From Thermoplasmata archaeon (GTDB lineage Archaea > Thermoplasmatota > Thermoplasmata > Lutacidiplasmatales > UBA184): DNA of 6,455 nt. Each line of letters begins with the position of its first letter. Positions within the stretch are counted from its first letter, which is position 1. This document shows positions 1-4,581 of this stretch, piece by piece. Below the pieces are notes generated by a model. The model worked only from the letters and a program-made list of their open reading frames with translations, was not told where the DNA came from and made no database searches. The position numbers and the translations under genes are program-made. The stretch is from positions 1 through 6,455 of the forward strand of contig JASHQN010000185.1 of assembly GCA_030039135.1 (NCBI GenBank), in the 5' to 3' direction.

Positions 1-411
1 GAGAAAGCCGCGAAGAACCTCATGGGGGGTCGCTTCACGCTGCGCGACATGCGGGCCCAGCTCGCGTCGCTGGGCGAGATGGGCCCGTTCTCGAAGCTGG
101 TTTCCCTCCTCCCCGGCCTCGGCCCCGCCAAGATCGATGAGAAGGAGCTCGACGCGTCGCAGGCAAGGCTCCGCCGGTATCGAACGATCCTCGACTCGAT
201 GACGGCCCAGGAACTTGATGACCCGCAACTCATCAAAGCCGACCGGATCCATCGCATCGCACGGGGCAGCGGTACCCACACCCAGGAGGTCCGTGCGCTC
301 CTGAAGCATTACGAAGCCACGCGAAAGGCCGCCCACGGCCTCGCGTCGAATCGCCGCCTGCGGCGCCAGCTCGAAAAGCAGCTCTCGGCGACGCCGACTT
401 CGCCCGAGTGA
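1..411 (+). CDS. srp54: Signal recognition particle 54 kDa protein, C-terminal part (5' truncated)
   Basis: This is the C-terminal end of SRP54, the GTPase that binds 7S RNA and the signal peptides of nascent membrane and secreted proteins in the cytoplasm. The reading frame is open from base 1, so the NG GTPase domain lies outside the window. The 136 visible residues are the M domain. They begin with the family motif GGRFTLRDM, followed by a hydrophobic finger-loop region (FSKLVSLLPGL), then ILDSMTAQEL and the RNA-binding helix-turn-helix core RIHRIARGSGT (about residues 82-92 of the visible part). The tail is Arg/Lys-rich and lacks the Met-rich extension of some bacterial Ffh proteins. It ends at TGA 409-411, 15 bp before the next gene on the same strand. 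The family call is very secure; only the 5' end is missing. Confidence 0.96.
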   Translation, partial: EKAAKNLMGGRFTLRDMRAQLASLGEMGPFSKLVSLLPGLGPAKIDEKELDASQARLRRYRTILDSMTAQELDDPQLIKADRIHRIARGSGTHTQEVRALLKHYEATRKAAHGLASNRRLRRQLEKQLSATPTSPE

Positions 412-426
412 TCCTAGGAACGATAC

Positions 427-963
427 GTGTCCGCCAATCCGGTGGAGGTGGCGGTAGGAATCCCCTTCCTGTTCTTCCTCCCGGGGTATCTTGTCACGAA
501 AGCGGTGTTCCCCGAGTGGAGGATCCGCGGGCCAGAGGCGACGCTCCGCCTCATCGAGGTGGTCAGCCTCGGATTCGTGCTGAGCGTTGTCCTGACCGTG
601 CTCGTGGGCTACGTGCTATTGGGAACGCCCGGCGGGTTCGCGGCGTCGTGGGGCGACCCGGTCCTGGAATCGGCCCTCGGCGGGATCGCGATCGCGGCCT
701 TCGTCGGGGGTCTCGCGCGAGGGGCCTATCGGGCCCAGGCTCCGAGCTCCACTCGCGAACGGGAGGACGACGGCGAGGAGGGTGCCTGGGAACTGAGCCG
801 CGAGCTGGACCGCTTGGCGCGAGAGGAGCGCCGTCTCGAGCACTCGCTCCGCGTTGCAGCTTCGGCCGCAAGCGACCGCGCGAGCATCGAGGGCGAGCTC
901 GAAGCGATTCGGCGGGAGCGCATCGCGCTCGAGCGCGGCCGGGAGGAGACCTACGAACGCTAG
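427..963 (+). CDS. Small membrane protein, DUF1616-like N-terminus with coiled-coil tail
   Basis: This is a 178-residue protein of unknown function. An in-frame stop at 415-417 makes GTG 427 the first usable start; AGGA at 416-419 is a weak ribosome binding site 7 bases away. Three hydrophobic segments are visible at about residues 6-28 (containing FLFFLPGYLV), 42-66 and 82-99. The pattern FLPGYLVTKAVFP followed by a Glu-containing helix resembles the start of archaeal DUF1616 membrane proteins, which are longer and uncharacterised. From about residue 105 the protein becomes highly charged (Glu/Arg) with a heptad-like helix to the end, probably a cytoplasmic coiled coil. It lies 15 bp after srp54 and 25 bp before pth2, so co-transcription is likely. 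A link to membrane protein targeting is only suggested by position. The gene is well supported by its membrane pattern; the DUF1616 label is tentative. Confidence 0.8.
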   Translation: MSANPVEVAVGIPFLFFLPGYLVTKAVFPEWRIRGPEATLRLIEVVSLGFVLSVVLTVLVGYVLLGTPGGFAASWGDPVLESALGGIAIAAFVGGLARGAYRAQAPSSTREREDDGEEGAWELSRELDRLAREERRLEHSLRVAASAASDRASIEGELEAIRRERIALERGREETYER

Positions 964-988
964 GAACCTCGCGGCCCGGGAAGTCAAG

Positions 989-1330
989 ATGGTCCTCGTC
1001 CTCCGCGGCGAGCTGCGGCTTACGGAAGGCAAGGCCGCGGTCCAGGCGGCGCACGCGGCAGTGTTGTTGGTCGAGCGGGCCGCAAACCGGGCGCCGGCGA
1101 TGCTCGACGCCTGGCGTCGGCAGGGTCAGAAGAAAATCGCCCTCGAGGTCGCCTCCCTCGACGAGCTCGAGGCGCTCGAGCGACAGGCGAAGAGCCGCGG
1201 GATCCTCACCGTATGGGTCGAGGACGCGGGGTTCACCGAGGTGCCCCCCGGAACCCGGACGTGCCTCGGGCTCGGCCCTGCGCTGTCCTCGGACATCGAC
1301 CCGATCACCGGCTCGCTGCCTCTGCTCTGA
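989..1330 (+). CDS. pth2: Peptidyl-tRNA hydrolase, Pth2 type
   Basis: Pth2 hydrolyses the ester bond of peptidyl-tRNAs released from stalled ribosomes, recycling tRNA in the cytoplasm; it is the archaeal/eukaryotic form, unrelated to bacterial Pth. The 113-residue length is typical of archaeal members. The N-terminal strand MVLVLRGELRL is followed by the family helix motif EGKAAVQAAHA, with the conserved Lys at residue 15. Near the C-terminus is EDAGFTEVPPGT (residues 78-89), with the conserved Asp and Thr of the active-site region, then CLGLGP and the closing ITGSLPLL. ATG 989 was chosen because it puts the first beta strand at the N-terminus and no other ATG, GTG or TTG lies just upstream in frame. 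The frame itself is open further upstream inside the preceding gene, but that part does not match the family. No strong ribosome binding site is visible. It is the last gene of the srp54 cluster. Confidence 0.95.
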   Translation: MVLVLRGELRLTEGKAAVQAAHAAVLLVERAANRAPAMLDAWRRQGQKKIALEVASLDELEALERQAKSRGILTVWVEDAGFTEVPPGTRTCLGLGPALSSDIDPITGSLPLL

Positions 1331-1348
1331 GGCCCGTCGGCCCCGAGG

Positions 1349-2008
1349 CTACGCCGGTGACGTGGCAGGGGATCCCCCAGTGGCTCGGATCATCGCAGCG
1401 AGGTCGCCGATCAACGGAGGCGGGCAATCCAGAACCTGGCGGAACGATCGGTGGCCACTTTGGAGAAGCGACTCCACTCGACCGGCGCGCCAGCTTACCC
1501 GCACCGCCCGGCTGGGACGGTCGGGGACGCCGTCCGGGCGAGGGGAGCCCGATGCGGGGGCGACCGCTGCGAGGACGATCTCGCTCTCGAAGAGTCTCCC
1601 GTAGCGCCACCAGATGAACAGCGCAAGAATCGCCGATCCGAGGATCCAGAGCGCCGCGTAGGTCAACGTGCCGGTGAGGTAGCCCTCGGCAGTTCCGAGG
1701 GTCGCTCCCGCGCCGAGCAACGCCGCGACGACGGCGAGCGCGGGTGGGAACGAACCGTAGGACAGGATGTTCCGTTCCCCCATCCACAGCTGCGGCCCAG
1801 CGCTTTCCCCAGCGGTTGCGCCATCGCCGGGCCTCGCCACGCCCAGCCCTCGGACCTCGAACCCGCTACCGCGGAGGGCGTTGACCACGGACTGGTTCAC
1901 CTCGGAGCCCGGAGGCGAGCGGACGACGACCCTTTGCCCTACCGGCAGGCCCACGGCGAGCGGCAGCTCTAACGGAGGGAACCGGACGCTGCGCCTACGA
2001 GGCTTCAC
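1349..2008 (-). CDS. Hypothetical two-helix membrane protein
   Basis: I do not recognise this 219-residue protein. It reads on the - strand from GTG (complement of 2006-2008) to TAG (complement of 1349-1351), converging on pth2 with an 18-bp gap. An in-frame stop at the complement of 2069-2071 limits extension, and no other start lies between. Residues 1-80 are soluble-looking, with a strand/helix stretch (QRVVVRSPPG, then SVVNALRGSGFEV) that could be a small alpha/beta domain. Two hydrophobic helices follow at about 86-106 and 114-136, the second ending in FIWWRYGR. The tail (about 150-219) is Pro/Ser/Arg-rich. Codon choice on this strand is ordinary for the window (third position mostly G or C), whereas the overlapping opposite frames give only Arg/Pro-rich protein. 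The gene is probably real, but the start is uncertain and no function is assigned. Confidence 0.62.
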   Translation of the reverse strand: MKPRRRSVRFPPLELPLAVGLPVGQRVVVRSPPGSEVNQSVVNALRGSGFEVRGLGVARPGDGATAGESAGPQLWMGERNILSYGSFPPALAVVAALLGAGATLGTAEGYLTGTLTYAALWILGSAILALFIWWRYGRLFESEIVLAAVAPASGSPRPDGVPDRPSRAVRVSWRAGRVESLLQSGHRSFRQVLDCPPPLIGDLAAMIRATGGSPATSPA

Positions 2009-2139
2009 GGTGACGGCACGCCGAATGTCGCGCCGTTCGGCATCCGTACGAGAGGGACGCGCTCCTCTTCAACCTCTCCGGCCGTGCGCAGTCCGACCGC
2101 GCGGTCGATATTCTGACCACGGTTTGCCGGCTGTCGACT
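1997..2139 (+). pseudogene. Possible remnant of a PNPOx-like (split-barrel flavin/F420) protein, frameshifted
   Basis: In the + strand frame ending at codon 2045-2047, bases 2003-2047 read LHGDGTPNVAPFGIR. This closely resembles the beta-strand motif DGxPNVxPxxx of pyridoxamine-oxidase-like, DUF447 and F420-dependent split-barrel proteins. One frame over, from 2047, the sequence continues YERDALLFNLSGRAQ, which resembles the next strand and ligand-binding turn of the same fold (pattern Y-x-x-x-A-L-L-F-x-x-x-x-G-R). Joining the two needs one missing base near 2047 (CGTAC instead of CGTTAC). There is no start codon, a stop (TAA 1970-1972) lies shortly upstream, and no family resemblance is evident after about 2110. 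The motif match is what I see; decay of an old gene is inference, and chance or a sequencing error remains possible. Confidence 0.33.
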
Positions 2140-2157
2140 GTTCGAGGAGCCGCCGGC

Positions 2158-2196
2158 GTGAACGTATATATATCGCGCTCCGACTCGGTGACTGGG
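2158..2196 (+). promoter_or_regulatory. Archaeal TATA-box promoter for the transporter operon
   Basis: TATATATAT at 2165-2173 stands out in a GC-rich surrounding and is preceded by GTGAAC (2158-2163), which could act as a BRE. With the usual spacing of roughly 25 bases from the box centre, transcription would start near 2195, giving a leader of about 35 bases before ATG 2231. The box is symmetrical, so it could in principle also fire toward the - strand gene, but that would leave a leader well over 100 bases long. Confidence 0.7.
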
Positions 2197-2213
2197 CCTC
2201 GCCGCTGGCGAGG
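2197..2213 (+). promoter_or_regulatory. Perfect inverted repeat at predicted transcription start (operator or leader hairpin)
   Basis: CCTCGCC (2197-2203), a 3-base spacer GCT, then GGCGAGG (2207-2213) form a perfect 7-bp palindrome with GC-rich arms. It begins at the predicted transcription start of the transporter operon, and its right arm overlaps the first bases of the Shine-Dalgarno sequence (GGAGG 2212-2216). As DNA it is well placed to be a repressor operator; as RNA it would be a stable 5' hairpin partly hiding the ribosome binding site. The repeat is seen directly; either role is inferred. Confidence 0.45.
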
Positions 2214-2218
2214 AGGAG
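2210..2218 (+). promoter_or_regulatory. Ribosome binding site of the first permease gene
   Basis: GAGGAGGAG at 2210-2218 contains GGAGG (2212-2216), matching the 16S anti-Shine-Dalgarno sequence. The gap to ATG 2231 is about 12-14 bases, longer than at the downstream genes. A second in-frame ATG at 2237 would be further still. The site supports 2231 as the start. Confidence 0.6.
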
Positions 2219-2230
2219 TTACCGCCGACC

Positions 2231-3436
2231 ATGCGGATGTGGACCTATGTGGTCCGGCGCCTCTTCCTCCTGATCCCGGTCATCATCGGCGTGATGACCA
2301 TTCTGTTCATCCTCGTTAGCGCGGTGCCGATACCGGAGCGCCTTCTATCGGTCTACGGCGCGAACCGGATCGGATACAACCCCACCGTGCCCTGCTCGGA
2401 GCTCACCCGCAACCTCAGCACGCCGGGGAACTGCACCAACCCATACTACACCCGGGGGGTCCAGGACCTGGGCCTCAACAAGCCCGTGCCGGTCCAGTGG
2501 GGCGTTTTCATGTTAGATAGTTTAACGTTCCAATGGGGTTACGTCGACAATCATAGTTTTGTCGGAACCCAGTTCACCTTACTCGCGGCCGAGCCGGTCA
2601 CGACCGTGCTCTCGTGGTTCCTGCCGTACACCATCGAGCTCGCGCTCCTTTCCTTACTGATCATCGTCGTTGTCTCGATCCCCCTCGGTAACCTCTCCGC
2701 CGTCTACCGAAACCGCCCTATCGACCAGGGGTCGAGGGTGATGTCGTTCTCGGGCTACGCGCTGCCGGCGTTCTTACTCGGTACGCTCGTGCTCATGGCG
2801 GTGGTCCTCGCAATAGGACCCCTGACGCACTGGGCCTCGCTGACGTGCAAAGGAACCACGATCTTCACTGATTTCTATGGCTCGTGGCCGCAGGCAGGGT
2901 GTTACCCCGGCACCGCGACCTATCCCACGTGGCTCTCTGCCGGGCAGGTGAGCTACCCGACCCACTTCCCCACGGTCGACGCGGCGGTCCACGGAGATTG
3001 GGGGATCGCCGGCGACACGCTGCTGCGGATGGTCATCCCCGCGCTCGTGATCGCGTACGGGACGATCGCCGTGATCCTGCGGTTCGTTCGCAACAGCATG
3101 CTCGAAGTGCTCAACCTCGACTTCGTGCGGACGGCCCGAGCGAAGGGACTCCCGGAATCCCAAGTGATTCGCCGGCACGCGGGTCGCAATTCCCTCAACG
3201 TTACGGTCACGGTGCTCGGCCTGAGCTTTGCGTTCTTCCTGGGAGGGTTCCCGGTCATCGAAACGGTGTTCGGCCTGTGGGGAGTGGGGCGGATGCTGGC
3301 CTACTCGATCCTTGTTCCCTATGACTACGGCCTGATCTTCGGATCGACGCTGCTGTTCACGTACCTCGTCGTCTTTGCCAACATCATCGTCGACATCATC
3401 TACGCCTACCTGGACCCACGGGTTCGGCTGGGGTGA
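2231..3436 (+). CDS. Peptide/nickel-family ABC transporter permease, DppB-like
   Basis: This is one of two membrane channel subunits of a Dpp/Opp-type ABC importer. The N-terminus MWTYVVRRLFLLIPVIIGVM is the family hallmark of DppB/OppB first helices (about residues 5-31). Further helices lie near 130-155, 172-197, 265-285, 325-348 and 368-392. The cytoplasmic EAA loop that docks on the ATPase is at about 299-320 (VRTARAKGLPESQVIRRHAG), followed by the typical PVIETVFGLWGVGRMLAYSI and the C-terminal DPRVR. At 401 residues it is longer than the usual 300-340. The excess lies in two extracytoplasmic loops, about 32-118 (Cys55, Cys68) and 196-260 (Cys206, Cys224), whose cysteine pairs could form disulfides. 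It starts the operon and ends 3 bp before the second permease. The family is certain; the substrate (peptide, nickel, oligosaccharide) cannot be told from the sequence. Confidence 0.94.
   Translation: MRMWTYVVRRLFLLIPVIIGVMTILFILVSAVPIPERLLSVYGANRIGYNPTVPCSELTRNLSTPGNCTNPYYTRGVQDLGLNKPVPVQWGVFMLDSLTFQWGYVDNHSFVGTQFTLLAAEPVTTVLSWFLPYTIELALLSLLIIVVVSIPLGNLSAVYRNRPIDQGSRVMSFSGYALPAFLLGTLVLMAVVLAIGPLTHWASLTCKGTTIFTDFYGSWPQAGCYPGTATYPTWLSAGQVSYPTHFPTVDAAVHGDWGIAGDTLLRMVIPALVIAYGTIAVILRFVRNSMLEVLNLDFVRTARAKGLPESQVIRRHAGRNSLNVTVTVLGLSFAFFLGGFPVIETVFGLWGVGRMLAYSILVPYDYGLIFGSTLLFTYLVVFANIIVDIIYAYLDPRVRLG
3430..3436 (+). promoter_or_regulatory. Ribosome binding site of the second permease, overlapping the stop codon
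   Basis: GGGGTGA includes the TGA stop of the first permease (3434-3436) and resembles the GGAGGTGA consensus. It sits 3 bases before GTG 3440, which suggests translational coupling of the two permeases. Confidence 0.4.
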
Positions 3437-3439
3437 GAA

Positions 3440-4576
3440 GTGGCCGCTGGGGAAACCGCGGAAGCCTCGCCCGCCGTGACCGAGACGCCGGTCCGGCGGG
3501 GACGGCGGCCCAGCCCGCGCATCGCCCAGTGGATCCGAACGTGGTACTTCTTCCGGCGCAACACCCTCGCGATGTTGGGCCTGATCGTCCTCCTCCTCAT
3601 GCTCGCGCTCGCCATCTACGCCTTCGCGTACCCGGCGCCGTATGACGGGCTCACCCAGCTCTGCGCGACGAACGGTGGAACGAACCCGGCTCCGGGTTGC
3701 CTCTGCACCTACCCTGTCGGTACCGCGCCCCCCGGCCCGAACTGCTATCAGACGCCCGCCGACTTTCCGTCCGTCATCGCGCCCACATTCACACTTTCTC
3801 CACTAGCGGGAGGTCCGCTGCCCCTCGGGTCGCTGACGGTGACACCGGGGACGCCCTACTTCTTCAACCTGTACGCCGGCATGGTCCGCGGCGTCGACTG
3901 GACGCTCATGATCTCCGTGGGGATCGTAATCACGGGGGCGCTCGCGGGCCTCCTGATTGGGGCGGTCGCCGGCTACTACGGGGGCTGGGTCGATGAGACG
4001 CTGATGCGGTTGGTCGACATCTTCCTCTCCGTCCCGCAGATCCTGCTCGTGATCATCATGGTCGCCGTGTTAGCTAATCTGCCGGAGTTCACTTCGTTCG
4101 TCGCGCGGATCGAGTTACTGATCCTGGCGTTCGTGATCACGTGGTGGCCATTCTACGCGCGGATCGTCCGAGGTCAAGTGCTCGTTACTCGAGAGCAGAA
4201 GTATGTGGAGGCCGCCCAGGCCAACGGAGCAAGCCGGGCCCGGATCATCGTCCGGCATATCATTCCGAACAGCGTGTATCCGGTCCTCGTCCAGATGTCC
4301 CTGGACGTGGGTACCATCCCGCTCTTGATCGGGGCGCTCGTTTTCCTCGGGTTCCACCTGTTTCCCACTCCGTACTTCCCGGAATGGGGGTCGCTCGCGG
4401 CACTGTCCGTGACCAACCTGACGGCGTTCCTCACGACATGTCAGCTCCCTAGCGGGTGCATTATTCCCTGGTGGCAGTTCTTCTTCCCCGGGTTCGGGGT
4501 GTTCATGTATGCGATCAGCGTCAACTTCCTGTCCGACGGGCTGCGGGACGCGCTCGACCCGCGGCTTCGGAGGTAG
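3440..4576 (+). CDS. Peptide/nickel-family ABC transporter permease, DppC-like
   Basis: This is the second channel subunit of the Dpp/Opp-type importer, 378 residues (typical 280-320). GTG 3440 lies 3 bases after the preceding stop and keeps a basic N-terminal tail before helix 1. Helix 1 is at about 42-64, preceded by WYFFRRNTLAMLGL as in DppC N-terminal domains. Later helices are near 155-180, 195-215, 222-240, 285-305 and 345-365. The EAA loop is at about 255-278 (YVEAAQANGASRARIIVRHI), and the family ending FLSDGLRDALDPRLRR is intact. The loop at 65-150 is enlarged and holds Cys75, Cys87, Cys89 and Cys102; Cys334 and Cys340 are in the last outer loop. The usual HPLGTDxxGRDxxSR motif before helix 2 is reduced to LPLGSLTVTPGTPYFFNLYAG, so GTD and GRD are missing. 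The ATPase gene follows after 5 bp. Confidence 0.94.
   Translation: MAAGETAEASPAVTETPVRRGRRPSPRIAQWIRTWYFFRRNTLAMLGLIVLLLMLALAIYAFAYPAPYDGLTQLCATNGGTNPAPGCLCTYPVGTAPPGPNCYQTPADFPSVIAPTFTLSPLAGGPLPLGSLTVTPGTPYFFNLYAGMVRGVDWTLMISVGIVITGALAGLLIGAVAGYYGGWVDETLMRLVDIFLSVPQILLVIIMVAVLANLPEFTSFVARIELLILAFVITWWPFYARIVRGQVLVTREQKYVEAAQANGASRARIIVRHIIPNSVYPVLVQMSLDVGTIPLLIGALVFLGFHLFPTPYFPEWGSLAALSVTNLTAFLTTCQLPSGCIIPWWQFFFPGFGVFMYAISVNFLSDGLRDALDPRLRR
4569..4574 (+). promoter_or_regulatory. Ribosome binding site that decides the TTG start of ATPase D
   Basis: GGAGGT at 4569-4574 overlaps the end of the permease gene and sits 7 bases before TTG 4582, an ideal spacing. A second purine run, AGGAG (4575-4579), is 11 bases from the alternative start GTG 4591. 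Confidence 0.5.
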
Positions 4577-4581
4577 GAGCG

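Noticed and set aside
1331..1348. Possible bidirectional terminator between pth2 and the convergent gene
   Set aside because: The 18-bp gap has no T-tract and no convincing hairpin.
408..1604. Long + strand frame of 398 codons overlapping the membrane protein, pth2 and the - strand gene
   Set aside because: Its product is almost entirely Arg, Gly, Pro and Ser, typical of an off-frame in GC-rich DNA, and it covers the securely identified pth2.
2005..2232. 75-codon - strand frame covering the intergenic region
   Set aside because: It covers the TATA box, the palindrome and the ribosome binding site of the operon and shows no recognisable features.
1451..2273. Overlapping + strand frames (1451-1972 and 1767-2273) as alternatives to the - strand gene
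   Set aside because: They give low-complexity Arg/Pro-rich products with no membrane segments or motifs, and the second runs through the promoter and into permease B.
4456..4581. N-terminal extension of ATPase D to an upstream in-frame ATG
   Set aside because: The 42 extra residues lie inside the conserved C-terminus of permease C, and a good ribosome binding site precedes TTG 4582.
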